A stretch of 64,000 bases of DNA, from the NCBI RefSeq assembly GCF_005405125.1, contig NZ_BJDL01000011.1:1-64000 (forward strand). The letters are read 5' to 3'. This DNA is from Lactiplantibacillus songbeiensis (GTDB taxonomy: Bacteria > Bacillota > Bacilli > Lactobacillales > Lactobacillaceae). A program made the translations under genes and the position numbers. A model generated the notes under the pieces. That model had not been told where the DNA came from. It ran no database searches and saw nothing but the letters and a program-made list of their open reading frames with translations. Within the stretch, counting starts at the first letter, position 1. Each line of letters opens with the position of its first letter. Of the stretch, positions 48,904 through 58,049 are shown piece by piece.

Positions 48904-49989
48904 TTATTTATCTTTTTCAGTCTCGCCTAAATCTAATTCACTCGGATCGTCAACCGTTGGCGCTGGCGTATTCTCTGCATCAGCCTCGTCATCATCGGCG
49001 CCGTCCATGCCATAAGCATCCCGAACCTTTTGACGAATCTCTGCCATGACATCCGGATGATCAGCCAAGTATTTCTTCGCATTCTCACGGCCTTGACCAA
49101 TTCGGTCTTCGCCGTATGAGTACCAAGACCCACTCTTCTTAACGATATCCTTATCCGCAGCCATATCGACCAATTCACCGGTTTGAGAAATCCCATAACC
49201 GTACATGATATCAACTTCGGCCCGCTTGAATGGCGGCGCAACCTTGTTCTTGACCACTTTAATTCGAACACGGTTCCCGATAATATCGGTACCATCTTTA
49301 ATTTGTTCTGCCCGCCGAACTTCCAAACGAATCGTCGCGTAGAACTTCAAAGCCCGACCACCAGGAGTCGTTTCAGGATTACCAAACATAACCCCAACTT
49401 TTTCACGAATCTGATTAATAAATAACGCAATCGTCTTAGTTTTATTCAACGTCCCGGAGAGTTTCCGCAGCGCTTGTGACATAAGTCGTGCTTGTAGCCC
49501 AACGTGCGCGTCACCCATTTCGCCTTCGATTTCAGCTCGCGGCACTAATGCCGCCACTGAATCGACAACTAAAATGTCGACCGCCCCACTGGAAACTAAG
49601 GCATCAGCAATTTCCAAGCCTTGTTCACCAGTATCTGGTTGCGAGAGCAATAAGTCGTCAATATTAACGCCTAAGTGTTCTGCATAAACGGGGTCCAAAG
49701 CATTTTCAGCATCGATATAAGCAGCCGTTCCGCCTTGCTTTTGCACTTCAGCGACAGCGTGCAACGCAACGGTTGTTTTACCGGAACTTTCAGGACCATA
49801 GATTTCCACGATTCGGCCGCGGGGATACCCGCCAACACCAAGCGCGTCATCTAAGGCTAAGGAACCACTTGAAATGGTTGAAATTGCCGTATTAGCGGCA
49901 TCCCCCATTCGCATAATGGAGCCTTTACCAAAGTTCTTTTCAATCTTTTTTAAGGCAGCATCTAGTGCTGCTTGCCGTGCATCAGCCAA
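48904..49989 (-). CDS. recA: Recombinase RecA
   Basis: This 361-residue recombinase has Walker [10 protein letters not shown] (about 65-73), the L1/L2 DNA-binding loops ([11 protein letters not shown]) and an acidic C-terminal tail. It coats single-stranded DNA, catalyses strand exchange and triggers LexA cleavage. A LexA box and a good promoter lie just upstream. The neighbours cinA and rny are the usual ones. Confidence 0.98.
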   Translation of the reverse strand: MADARQAALDAALKKIEKNFGKGSIMRMGDAANTAISTISSGSLALDDALGVGGYPRGRIVEIYGPESSGKTTVALHAVAEVQKQGGTAAYIDAENALDPVYAEHLGVNIDDLLLSQPDTGEQGLEIADALVSSGAVDILVVDSVAALVPRAEIEGEMGDAHVGLQARLMSQALRKLSGTLNKTKTIALFINQIREKVGVMFGNPETTPGGRALKFYATIRLEVRRAEQIKDGTDIIGNRVRIKVVKNKVAPPFKRAEVDIMYGYGISQTGELVDMAADKDIVKKSGSWYSYGEDRIGQGRENAKKYLADHPDVMAEIRQKVRDAYGMDGADDDEADAENTPAPTVDDPSELDLGETEKDK

Positions 49990-50027
49990 ATTATTTCCTC
50001 CTTTGGGTCTCGCTCTTAACTCTTAAT

Positions 50028-50078
50028 ATCATAGCTGTTCACCTTCAGAAATGCAAGCAAAAAGCGAACAAAAGTTCG
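50028..50078 (-). promoter_or_regulatory. recA promoter and LexA (SOS) box
   Basis: TTGCAT (50051-50056, minus) and TATGAT (50028-50033) are separated by 17 bp. The palindrome CGAACAAAAGTTCG (50065-50078) stands 8 bp upstream of the -35. Between cinA and recA a gap of 91 bp holds the whole control region; the box begins 2 bp after the cinA stop. Confidence 0.9.
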
Positions 50079-50080
50079 TG

Positions 50081-51343
50081 CTATTTTTCAATTGGTGCTT
50101 CGGCCGCTAATTTGCGGCGTAACCAATCAAGCCCCGCCATCACACTACGCTCCCGAATCCGCTGCCGATCGCCAGCAAAGTGGTATAAACGGCCCTCAGT
50201 CGGCTGATCACGATACGCTAGCCCAATCCAAACGGTCCCCGCTGGCTGGCCTTCTAGCGCATCTGGGCCCGCAACGCCAGTGAAACTTAAGGCCGTATCG
50301 GTAGCTAACTGTTGGCGGGCACCATCAGCCATGGCAATTGCCGTCGCTTCTGAAACAACCCCGTCATGATCAATTGTCGCTTGCGGCACGTTGACCAATT
50401 GATGCTTAGCGGTATTGGCATAGGTCACAAAGCCACCCGGGAAGATTGCTGATACGCCGGGCACCCCGCCAATCGTACTTTGAAACAACCCGGCCGTTAA
50501 ACTTTCGGCACCGGTAATGCTTAATTGTCGGTCTATCATGGTCTTAATCACCACGGCAACCAACGAATTATCATCGCCATAGCCATACAGATAATCCCCC
50601 ACTTTAGCCTTAATCTGTGCTTCCACAGTATCTAAAGCTGCAGTGGCCTCAGCCTTCGTTGCTGCCTGAGCACTTAAACGTAACGTCACTTCATTAGTCT
50701 TGGCATAGGGCGCAATCGTCACGGCTTGCTGATCATCAATCAAGGTCTTAAGTTCCGTCACCAATTGCGACTCACCAATTCCAAAGAACCGCAAGACCCG
50801 TGAATAAATCTGGGCTTGTTGACCATAAGCCGCTTGTAATTGTGGCTTAGCTTCAGTATCAAACATCATCGTCATTTCCCGGGGTGGCCCTGGTAACAAT
50901 AAGAAGTCTGCGGAATCAGGTGACTGATAAAAGGCCCCGACTGCTAAGCCATTATGGTTCGTTAAGGGGGTAGCGCCCGCCGGATATAGGGCCTGCAATC
51001 GATTATTGGCGGTCATCGTTTTGTGCGTCTGGGCAAAGCGGTCCGTGATCACCTGCATCGCGGCTGTATCTTCAACCAAGGGTACATTAAGATACTTCGC
51101 GAGTGTTTGCTTCGTCAAATCATCTTTAGTCGGTCCTAAGCCCCCTGATAAAATGACTAAATCGTTACGTTGCGCTGCAATCTCAATCACAGTTGCTAAC
51201 CGCGCGGGATTATCCCCGACAACGGTCTGATAGTAACTATCAATCCCTAATTCGGCTAACCCTTGGGCAATGTGGGTACTATTCGTGTTCGTAATCTGAC
51301 CGAGTAAAATCTCGGTCCCAACGGCAATAATTTCTGCTTGCAT
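50081..51343 (-). CDS. cinA: Competence/damage-inducible protein CinA
   Basis: This protein of about 420 residues has an N-terminal MoCF-like domain (AEIIAVGTEILLGQI, SGGLGPTKDDLT, LLPGPPREM) and a C-terminal CinA amidase domain (TGAESLTAGLFQSTIGGVPGVS, SFTGVAGPDALEGQPAGTVW). The family includes ADP-ribose pyrophosphatase and nicotinamide-nucleotide amidase activities. I start it at 51343; the ATG at 51355 touches the GGAG site. It precedes recA but is separated from pgsA by a terminator. Confidence 0.94.
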   Translation of the reverse strand: MQAEIIAVGTEILLGQITNTNSTHIAQGLAELGIDSYYQTVVGDNPARLATVIEIAAQRNDLVILSGGLGPTKDDLTKQTLAKYLNVPLVEDTAAMQVITDRFAQTHKTMTANNRLQALYPAGATPLTNHNGLAVGAFYQSPDSADFLLLPGPPREMTMMFDTEAKPQLQAAYGQQAQIYSRVLRFFGIGESQLVTELKTLIDDQQAVTIAPYAKTNEVTLRLSAQAATKAEATAALDTVEAQIKAKVGDYLYGYGDDNSLVAVVIKTMIDRQLSITGAESLTAGLFQSTIGGVPGVSAIFPGGFVTYANTAKHQLVNVPQATIDHDGVVSEATAIAMADGARQQLATDTALSFTGVAGPDALEGQPAGTVWIGLAYRDQPTEGRLYHFAGDRQRIRERSVMAGLDWLRRKLAAEAPIEK

Positions 51344-51414
51344 GCTGAATGACATCTCCTTGTGACTTGCTGCGCGTTACGTTAAGTATATACGAAAACA
51401 AATTGTTCAAGCAC

Positions 51415-51447
51415 TAAAAAAGTTCCACCAATTGGCAGAACTTTTTT
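51415..51447 (-). terminator. pgsA terminator
   Basis: AAAAAGTTC(T)GCC-AATT-GGTGGAACTTTTTT forms a perfect stem with G-U pairs on the minus strand, 5 bp after the pgsA stop. It ends the ymfF-ymfH-rodZ-pgsA unit. Confidence 0.88.
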
Positions 51448-51452
51448 TAACG

Positions 51453-52043
51453 CTATTTAAATCCATCTGAAAAGACGTTGCGATTTTGCACGAAGTAATC
51501 AATCCCCGAGTAAATCACGAAGAAGAGACAGATGTATAACATGATGCTGGCAAACGGCACGTTAATCGCCGCAAACAACACATTGTTCAAGAGTAAAAAG
51601 ATAATCGCAATCATTTGCGTGGTGGTTTTGATTTTCCCAGGCATCGCTGCCGCCATCACTTCACCGTTATTTTCAACAATCAATAAGCGTAAGCCCGTGA
51701 CCGCTAATTCCCGGCACATAATAATCGCCACAACCCAATCAGGCGCCATATTTAGGCGAACCAAGATAATGAACGCCGTCATGACCAACATCTTGTCAGC
51801 TAACGGATCAGCAAATTTGCCGAAATTCGTCACTAAGTGCTGCCGCCGTGCAATCTTGCCATCCGCTAAATCGGTTAGTGACGCCACCGCAAAGATCACG
51901 GTCGCCACAATCTGGGTCACTGGAATCGTCGTACCAGCCCAGACCACTTGGCCCCAACTCAATGGTAAGACCATAATCAGTAGAAAGACAGGAATCAAAA
52001 TAATTCGAAACACCGTTAATTTATTAGGTAAATTCACAGCCAT
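51453..52043 (-). CDS. pgsA: CDP-diacylglycerol--glycerol-3-phosphate 3-phosphatidyltransferase
   Basis: This 196-residue membrane enzyme makes phosphatidylglycerol phosphate. The CDP-alcohol phosphotransferase signature is complete: DGKIARRQHLVTNFGKFADP followed by LAD (D-G-x2-A-R-x8-G-x3-D-x3-D). It has four to six membrane helices. It lies 16 bp after rodZ in the operon, the typical rodZ-pgsA-cinA-recA order. Confidence 0.97.
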   Translation of the reverse strand: MAVNLPNKLTVFRIILIPVFLLIMVLPLSWGQVVWAGTTIPVTQIVATVIFAVASLTDLADGKIARRQHLVTNFGKFADPLADKMLVMTAFIILVRLNMAPDWVVAIIMCRELAVTGLRLLIVENNGEVMAAAMPGKIKTTTQMIAIIFLLLNNVLFAAINVPFASIMLYICLFFVIYSGIDYFVQNRNVFSDGFK

Positions 52044-52059
52044 AACTCCTTTACAACGT

Positions 52060-52953
52060 TTATTTAATGGTCAACGTAATCGTCCGAACTTGGCTCGTGC
52101 TGTTCTTCGGATTGAAGTCAAACTTTTTGCCATTAATGGTTGCACTGGTTGCTTTGGCATTCCCAAATTGGAATTTGACCGTCGAGGCATTGCTTGGCAA
52201 CGTCACCGTATGTGAACCATTAGCAGTCAACGTCCCTTGCCAAGTTTGCGTCCCGTTAGTAGTGACAGACGTCCAAGCGGCACCGGTTGCCTTTAAGACA
52301 ACTTTATTCTTCTTAGCCCCGTTCGTTAACGTGTAGGCCGTATCACTAGTCCCATCGGCTTTAATCGTTTGGTTAGTCTTCTTCTTGTCAGCAGCCTTTT
52401 TCGAACTAGCTTTAGCCGCACTGCTGCTAGCTGCCTTCTTGGAACTAGCGGCACTGCTTGTTTGCTTAGAACTCGAAACTTGTGTGCTTGAACTGCTGGC
52501 ACTGGTTGCTGAACTAGAACCGGTATGCGTTCGAACAGCCATAAACCAGATAAACAACAAAATTAAGACAACGATTGCTGTAATGATAATCGTTGGCAAA
52601 TAGTTGCGGACCCGACTTGTTGGACTGCTAGGCCGTTCCCGAGTTGCTGCCCGGGTTGGTTGCGTATCATCGACATTTTGAACATAGGTTTCCGCATGGG
52701 TTGCAGGTAATTGGTCACTGTATTCTTTCAGTAACGCATCCCCATCGAGATCAACGGTGTCCGCATATTGCTTCACAAACGCCCGCACGTAGAAATCACC
52801 AGGTAACTTATCGAATTCTTCATCTTCAATCGCGATCAAATACCGCTTTTGAATCTTGGTGATCTGTTGCAAATCATCAATGGTTAATCCTTTGGCTGTC
52901 CGCGCAGCTTTTAGACGCGCGCCAATGGTACTTTTTTCTTCATTTTCACTCAT
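52060..52953 (-). CDS. rodZ: RodZ-like helix-turn-helix membrane protein (YmfM)
   Basis: This protein of about 297 residues has an N-terminal HTH_25 domain (GARLKAARTAKGLTIDDLQQITKI), one membrane helix (near 128-150), a Ser/Ala/Lys-rich low-complexity linker and an extracellular DUF4115 domain (AAWTSVTTNGTQTWQGTL). RodZ links MreB to the membrane and helps keep cell shape. I start it at 52953 with GGAG upstream; a frame to 53001 is not supported. Confidence 0.92.
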   Translation of the reverse strand: MSENEEKSTIGARLKAARTAKGLTIDDLQQITKIQKRYLIAIEDEEFDKLPGDFYVRAFVKQYADTVDLDGDALLKEYSDQLPATHAETYVQNVDDTQPTRAATRERPSSPTSRVRNYLPTIIITAIVVLILLFIWFMAVRTHTGSSSATSASSSSTQVSSSKQTSSAASSKKAASSSAAKASSKKAADKKKTNQTIKADGTSDTAYTLTNGAKKNKVVLKATGAAWTSVTTNGTQTWQGTLTANGSHTVTLPSNASTVKFQFGNAKATSATINGKKFDFNPKNSTSQVRTITLTIK

Positions 52954-53055
52954 TTGACTTTTTCTCCACCCTAAGTCTATTTTCAAAATCTTTCGATTCA
53001 TAGTATATCACAGCCGGCGTAGTGTCGGTACTAGTGATATGAACTTAAAACTTCT

Positions 53056-54357
53056 TTAATGCTTGCTAGTTGGTCGAATCTGATACTCACTAATCGCTTG
53101 TGAGGTTAACAGTTGTTGGGCGATGGTTTTAACATCATCCAAGGTCAGACTCGCAATCGTAGCCGGTTCATCAAACAGCGTGGTATTGCCAAATAAACGT
53201 TGGTCAAAACGATTGGCAATGGCTTCTAGCGAGTTTGCCATGAAGACACAGCGACCAATCATTTCCTTTTTCACCATCGCTAATAGGTCTTCTTGCCCCT
53301 CAACGGCTTGGGACCAGTTTTCCAAAACGGCGATAATCGCGGCATCAAATTTTTCAGGTTGGTTAGTTTCCCCACTAAACGTGACAAAATTAAACCCATT
53401 TTGTAATTCAAAATCATAACCAAAGGTATCGTCAATAATGCCCTCATCATATAACCGCAAATAGTTCTTAGAGGTATCGCCAAATAATAATTCTAATAAG
53501 ACGTTAACCCCGGCACGATACTTCAACGCAGCTGGACCAGCTTCAATTGGTGCCAACCCTTTGACCCCAATAATCGACTTCGCCCGATTGACGGGCATAT
53601 CAATCATCCGATATGGCATAATATCATGACCATCCGTCGCAGTAGCTGGAATCTTACGTTCAATCGGTTGGAAGGTGTCAAACGTTTTGGCGGCTTGATT
53701 TTTAGTGACCCAGTCCAATACTTCATCAGGGTCAAGCTTACCGACTACAAACAACGTCATGTTTTCGGGATGGTAGAAGGTCCGATAAGCCGCATACAAA
53801 TCATCAGCCGTAATCTTTGCAATCGACTCCGTGGTCCCGGCAATATCATACTGTAAGGGATGATTGGGATATAAGTTGCCAATCATGCCAAAGTATAACC
53901 GCCAGCTCGGATCATCGTTGTACATCTCGATTTCTTGACCAATAATGCCCTTTTCTTTTTCGACCGTCGCCGGTGTAAAGTACGGGTCTTGGACAAAATC
54001 AAGTAAGGTCTCTAAATTCTCACGCAAATGTTGCGTCGCTGAGAAGAGATAGCTGGTCCGCGTAAAGCTAGTAAAGGCATTGGCGCTAGCCCCATATTTA
54101 CCAAACGTTTGAAACGCATCATGGTCCGCCTTTTCAAACATCTTATGTTCCAAGAAGTGCGCAATACCATCCGGAAAACGTCGCATTTCTGTCTCACCAG
54201 CAGGCACAAAGGTATTGTCAATCGACCCATAATTAGTCGTAAAGACCGCATAAGTTTTATGGAAGCCGGCTTTAGGTAAGAGCGTGACCGTTAGCCCATT
54301 ATCGAGCTTCGTCTGATAACTTGTTTCATTAAATTGTTCATATTGTTTCACTTGCAT
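53056..54357 (-). CDS. ymfH: M16-family zinc peptidase, YmfH-like
   Basis: This 433-residue protein carries the inverted zinc motif HFLEH (HxxEH) near residues 67-71 with a distal Glu in the M16 pattern. It is a probable processing peptidase; the partner subunit is the product of the next gene upstream, ymfF. A single base separates it from that gene, so the two are translated together. Substrates are unknown. Confidence 0.92.
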   Translation of the reverse strand: MQVKQYEQFNETSYQTKLDNGLTVTLLPKAGFHKTYAVFTTNYGSIDNTFVPAGETEMRRFPDGIAHFLEHKMFEKADHDAFQTFGKYGASANAFTSFTRTSYLFSATQHLRENLETLLDFVQDPYFTPATVEKEKGIIGQEIEMYNDDPSWRLYFGMIGNLYPNHPLQYDIAGTTESIAKITADDLYAAYRTFYHPENMTLFVVGKLDPDEVLDWVTKNQAAKTFDTFQPIERKIPATATDGHDIMPYRMIDMPVNRAKSIIGVKGLAPIEAGPAALKYRAGVNVLLELLFGDTSKNYLRLYDEGIIDDTFGYDFELQNGFNFVTFSGETNQPEKFDAAIIAVLENWSQAVEGQEDLLAMVKKEMIGRCVFMANSLEAIANRFDQRLFGNTTLFDEPATIASLTLDDVKTIAQQLLTSQAISEYQIRPTSKH

Positions 54358-54358
54358 C

Positions 54359-55621
54359 TTAAGCCGCGCCTCCGTTCAAAAAGAAGCCGTCATTCAATGT
54401 GACAAGTTGCGCCACTGCTTGAATCTGTTCACGGGTAACCGCCTGAATCTGTTGCAACCACTCGTCATCACTGACCTGGCGTTGCGTCAAATCATCAATC
54501 AAGGCCTGAATGGCAAACGTCCGTTGACTATCCAAACTAGATTCAAAATCATTAATCAACCCTAACTTCACCTGAGTAACGAGTTCATCGGTAAAGTCCC
54601 CGTTTTTAATAGCGGTTAACTGATCGTCAATAATTTGTAAGACTTGATCGTGATTCTTGCCATCGATCCCGGCTTGCACTTTCAAAACGCCGCGGAACGT
54701 ATCCAATGAACTGCTAGCGTAATAAGCCAAGCTGGCCTTTTCACGCACGTTCATGAATAGTTTTGACAATGGCGAACCGCCGAACAATTCATTGAACACT
54801 AAGGCCGCATAGTAATGATCATCTCGATAAAAGACCGGCAGATCATAGCCTAAGTTCAACTTAGCTTGACTCAAGGCTTGCTGTTCACTAGTTTCAACAT
54901 AGTGTCCCGTATTTTGATGCCGATAAAAGGCCGTTAACTGGCTAGTTGGTCGGTCGGTAAAGCCAACTTGCCGCCATTGCGTCGTCACTGCTTCAACATC
55001 GACATCACCCATCACGATAATATCGATCTGGTTAGTCGCTAAGACCGTCTGATAATAGGCATATAAGTCAGTCGCTGACAGGGTGCTTAAATCAGCGACC
55101 GTTCCAAAGCTCGGCACTTGTTGCGCCGCATCGGCCACGAATAACGCCTCATTTAATTTTTGGGCAGCATAGTATTGTTTATCATCCGCCAACGATTCAA
55201 TCGACGCTTGTAAGTTCGTCACTTGCCGATCAAAGGTTGGTTGATCAAATTGCTGATTGTTAACCAATGGTCGATAAATAATTTTTTGTAAGAAGTCAAT
55301 CGCACTCGCTGTTAAGGCTTGATCAGTGGCTAAATAACGTTCATTTGGCACCGTAATGGCTAATTGCAGACTATGCGTTGGTCCCTTGCGACTAACGCCT
55401 GCCCCAAAGGCCGCCCCGAACATGGCTGCTAACGCGTGGGCTAACGCCCGTTGATCCGGATAATCGGCCGAACTGGTTTCTAATAAATTCGATAATAACG
55501 CTCGTTTTGTAATTTCGTCCCGCTTAAGCGGCGCCCGAAAATTAACGATAATTTGGTTGGTTTTGAATTGATGACTCGTAACGGTCGTCAATTGAACCCC
55601 TTTTGCTAACTGAACTTGCAA
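54359..55621 (-). CDS. ymfF: M16-family peptidase-like protein without the zinc motif, YmfF-like
   Basis: This protein of about 420 residues has the M16 fold but lacks HxxEH; the corresponding place reads DQRALAHALAAMFGAAFGAG. It is the expected inactive partner of YmfH. The start at TTG 55621 has AAGGAGG just upstream; a GTG at 55639 lies before that site. It heads the ymfF-ymfH-rodZ-pgsA operon, divergent from the aspartate kinase gene. Confidence 0.9.
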   Translation of the reverse strand: MQVQLAKGVQLTTVTSHQFKTNQIIVNFRAPLKRDEITKRALLSNLLETSSADYPDQRALAHALAAMFGAAFGAGVSRKGPTHSLQLAITVPNERYLATDQALTASAIDFLQKIIYRPLVNNQQFDQPTFDRQVTNLQASIESLADDKQYYAAQKLNEALFVADAAQQVPSFGTVADLSTLSATDLYAYYQTVLATNQIDIIVMGDVDVEAVTTQWRQVGFTDRPTSQLTAFYRHQNTGHYVETSEQQALSQAKLNLGYDLPVFYRDDHYYAALVFNELFGGSPLSKLFMNVREKASLAYYASSSLDTFRGVLKVQAGIDGKNHDQVLQIIDDQLTAIKNGDFTDELVTQVKLGLINDFESSLDSQRTFAIQALIDDLTQRQVSDDEWLQQIQAVTREQIQAVAQLVTLNDGFFLNGGAA

Positions 55622-55772
55622 ATTGCATCCTCCTTGCACTATGTATAAATAATAAGCGAAAGACTATGTTGACGCAACTTTACACGTCGCATCAACCTAT
55701 AAACCATTTTCCAGTTGACCACAGTTTGATGAAAAAGTTATAAAATGAGATTCTTATGAGGTCACATTAACA

Positions 55773-55801
55773 TTGCAAACTCGCGGTTTGTCTGCTATTC
55801 T
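55773..55801 (+). promoter_or_regulatory. Putative promoter of the aspartate kinase gene
   Basis: TTGCAA (55773-55778), 17-bp spacer and TATTCT (55796-55801), about 34 bp upstream of the GTG start. Confidence 0.65.
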
Positions 55802-55834
55802 TTTCAGTATTGATAAATTGAGGAGCGATTTAAT

Positions 55835-57187
55835 GTGAAAGTAATTAAATTTGGTGGCAGTTCCCTTGCCAGCAGTACCCAACTACAAAAAGTACTGTCG
55901 ATCGTCAAAGCCGACGACCAACGGAGATATGTGATTGTTTCCGCGCCAGGCAAACGGTTTGATGGTGACACCAAAGTGACTGATTTGCTCATCCAGTATG
56001 CTCGTCAAACGATTCACCGTCAAGACACGACGGCCATCGTGGACACGATCATCGACCGCTATGCCGAAATTGGTCATGGCTTTAATGTACCTGATGACCA
56101 ACTTGAACCCATTTTTGACATCATTCGCAACTTGCCAAAACAACCTTATGCGGATAATACCTACTTAATGGCCGCTTTTAAAGCCCATGGTGAACGGCTC
56201 AACGCACAACTTGTTGCTGCCGTCTTCCAAAAGTCCGGCTTAAACGCCCGTTACCTAGACCCGAAAGACGCTGGCATGGTCGTCACCGATGTACCTGATG
56301 ATGCCCAATTTATTGACAGTAGTTATCAAGCCCTCGCCAAGTGGGCCAATAGCGACCAAATCTTGGTCATCCCAGGATTCTTTGCTTACAACCGGAACGG
56401 TCAGATCTGTACGTTCTCTCGGGGTGGTTCTGACATTACTGGTGCGATTATCGCACGCGGCGTCAATGCTGAACGCTATGAAAACTTTACTGACGTTGAT
56501 GCAATCTACGCGGTCAATCCATCACTAGTCGCACAGCCAGCCGCAATTGCTGAAATGACTTTCCGGGAAATGCGTGAACTTTCTTACGCTGGCTTCTCCG
56601 TATTCCATGACGAAGCCTTGATCCCTGCTATTCAAGGCAATATTACGGTGAACGTTAAGAATACGAACCATCCCGAAGCACCCGGTACCTTAATTCAATC
56701 GACTAAGGCGACAAGTACAAAATATCCGGTCACCGGGATTGCCAGCTCCTCAAGCTTTTGTTCCTTATACTTACGAAAATATCTCTTAAACAAAGAAGTC
56801 GGCTTCGGTCGTAAAATCTTAACGATTTTAGAAGACCATCACGTTAGCTATGAACACATGCCATCTGGGATTGATGACTTGACGATCATCTTTGATGAAC
56901 ATCAATTGACCCCTGAATTGGAAAAGGAACTAACGGCTGAAATTTCTGCCGCCGTTCATCCTGACGAGCTCTACTTCACACACGATTACTCGATCTTAAT
57001 GATTGTTGGTGAAAACATGCGTAACCGGGTCGGGATCATGTCTCGCGCCGCCACGGCTTTAGCTGATAATAACATTAAGTTGATTATGGTCAACCAAGGA
57101 GCCTCCGAAATTTCCATTATGTTCGGGGTACACGATCGTGATGCTGATCAAGCAGTCATTGCCTTGTATAATGAATTTTTTAAATAA
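55835..57187 (+). CDS. lysC: Aspartate kinase
   Basis: This 450-residue monofunctional aspartokinase of the class III type phosphorylates aspartate, the first step to lysine, threonine, methionine and diaminopimelate. It has KFGGSSLAS at the start, the FSRGGSDITGA active-site block, the Asp/Glu block NFTDVDAIYAVNP, and two C-terminal ACT domains (GEN...NRVGIMSRAATALADNNI). The start is GTG with AGGAG upstream. Lactobacilli have several paralogues, named lysC or thrA; the symbol is approximate. Terminated by 57196-57243. Confidence 0.93.
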   Translation: MKVIKFGGSSLASSTQLQKVLSIVKADDQRRYVIVSAPGKRFDGDTKVTDLLIQYARQTIHRQDTTAIVDTIIDRYAEIGHGFNVPDDQLEPIFDIIRNLPKQPYADNTYLMAAFKAHGERLNAQLVAAVFQKSGLNARYLDPKDAGMVVTDVPDDAQFIDSSYQALAKWANSDQILVIPGFFAYNRNGQICTFSRGGSDITGAIIARGVNAERYENFTDVDAIYAVNPSLVAQPAAIAEMTFREMRELSYAGFSVFHDEALIPAIQGNITVNVKNTNHPEAPGTLIQSTKATSTKYPVTGIASSSSFCSLYLRKYLLNKEVGFGRKILTILEDHHVSYEHMPSGIDDLTIIFDEHQLTPELEKELTAEISAAVHPDELYFTHDYSILMIVGENMRNRVGIMSRAATALADNNIKLIMVNQGASEISIMFGVHDRDADQAVIALYNEFFK

Positions 57188-57195
57188 CTAAACAC

Positions 57196-57243
57196 AAAAC
57201 CGCGCTAACAGCTGACATCATGTCAATTGTTAGTGCGGTTTTA
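57196..57243 (+). terminator. Terminator of the aspartate kinase gene (also serves higA)
   Basis: AAAACCGCGCTAACA and TGTTAGTGCGGTTTTA form a long stem, 9 bp past the stop codon. It lies between the convergent lysC and higA genes. Confidence 0.85.
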
Positions 57244-57263
57244 GTTAGAACCCTTTCAAAACA

Positions 57264-57524
57264 TCAAACAGGTTCCAATGACAGCTTTATTTCTAAACCA
57301 AGACCATGAGCGTATCGATTGAGGGTAGCCAACGACGGCATCGAGTCTAAGTGTTCAATTTTGGCAAGCTGAGGCTGCGACATTCCAATTTGCTGTGCAA
57401 AATCTTTCTGAGAAATTCCTTGTTTAATTCGCTCAGCATTTAAGTTTGCCATTGTCTCAATAACAATCATTTCATCTTTTGAAATAGAATTTAACTGTGA
57501 TTTAAAATCTTCCCAAGATGTCAT
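57264..57524 (-). CDS. higA: XRE-family antitoxin, HigA-like
   Basis: This protein of about 86 residues has an XRE helix-turn-helix (QGISQKDFAQQIGMSQPQLAKIEHLD). It follows the toxin gene by 5 bp. GAGAGGGG fixes the start at 57524. As an antitoxin it should neutralise HigB and repress the operon, probably at the palindrome near 57920-57933. Toxin-first order is characteristic of HigBA. Confidence 0.85.
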   Translation of the reverse strand: MTSWEDFKSQLNSISKDEMIVIETMANLNAERIKQGISQKDFAQQIGMSQPQLAKIEHLDSMPSLATLNRYAHGLGLEIKLSLEPV

Positions 57525-57529
57525 ATTAC

Positions 57530-57892
57530 TTACCCCTCTCTTCGTTTCCAATCTTCTAAAAACTTTAATGCCTTTTTAACTTCACGATTACTTGTACTAT
57601 TTTGACGTTTTAAATAGTGATGTAACAATATATAATGATTCACTTGTCCAGTCGCATAAAAAATCCGTTCGGGTATCGGACGCAGCTCCATCAAAGGATA
57701 TCGAAGTCCCTTTAAAAACTTTGAATGCGGCTCCCTAAGCTGTGGCCCTAGAGCCCTCAAACGACTAATCTGGTAAAAAATCTTGCGCAATAAGACCTGA
57801 TCACTTGGCTGATGACTATTATCAAGTTCTTCCAAAAAATCTTTCAATTCACTATAGCCACTAACATCCTCATAAAAATCAATTTTATACAT
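57530..57892 (-). CDS. higB: HigB-like/Gp49-type RelE-superfamily toxin
   Basis: This basic protein of about 120 residues has the ParE/RelE-superfamily pattern: LKDFLEELDN, LRKIFYQISRLRALGPQLREPHSKFLKGLRYPLMELRP and IFYATGQVNHYILLHHYLKR. The family cuts mRNA, usually at ribosomes. I start it at 57892; the frame extends to 57925 without support. It forms a type II toxin-antitoxin pair with higA. Confidence 0.85.
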   Translation of the reverse strand: MYKIDFYEDVSGYSELKDFLEELDNSHQPSDQVLLRKIFYQISRLRALGPQLREPHSKFLKGLRYPLMELRPIPERIFYATGQVNHYILLHHYLKRQNSTSNREVKKALKFLEDWKRREG

Positions 57893-57919
57893 CCCCCAAA
57901 TACCTATCCTCTTTAATAT

Positions 57920-57947
57920 TAGCAATTTTGCTATAGGTTGTATTATA
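57920..57947 (-). promoter_or_regulatory. higBA promoter and probable operator
   Basis: The palindrome TAGCAA-TT-TTGCTA (57920-57933) lies between a TATAAT -10 (57942-57947, minus) and the toxin start at 57892. Its position suits autorepression by HigA. The -35 (TAGTAA) is weak. Confidence 0.65.
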
Positions 57948-57995
57948 TGCTAAACCACTGTACTTTACTAAAAATAAGCTTTGAAAACGAATAAA

Positions 57996-58035
57996 TAAAA
58001 ATGTTATTCCAGATTTCGATCATCTCTAGAATAAC
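57996..58035 (-). terminator. Terminator of the ABC transporter operon
   Basis: GTTATTCCAGA (58003-58013) pairs with TCTAGAATAAC (58025-58035) and is followed by ATTTTTATT on the minus strand, 15 bp after the stop of the binding-protein gene. Confidence 0.82.
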
Positions 58036-58049
58036 ACCATAAAAATCGC

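Noticed and set aside
51532-52215. Plus-strand frame of 227 codons across pgsA and rodZ
   Set aside because: Antisense to two well-identified genes; no promoter or ribosome site.
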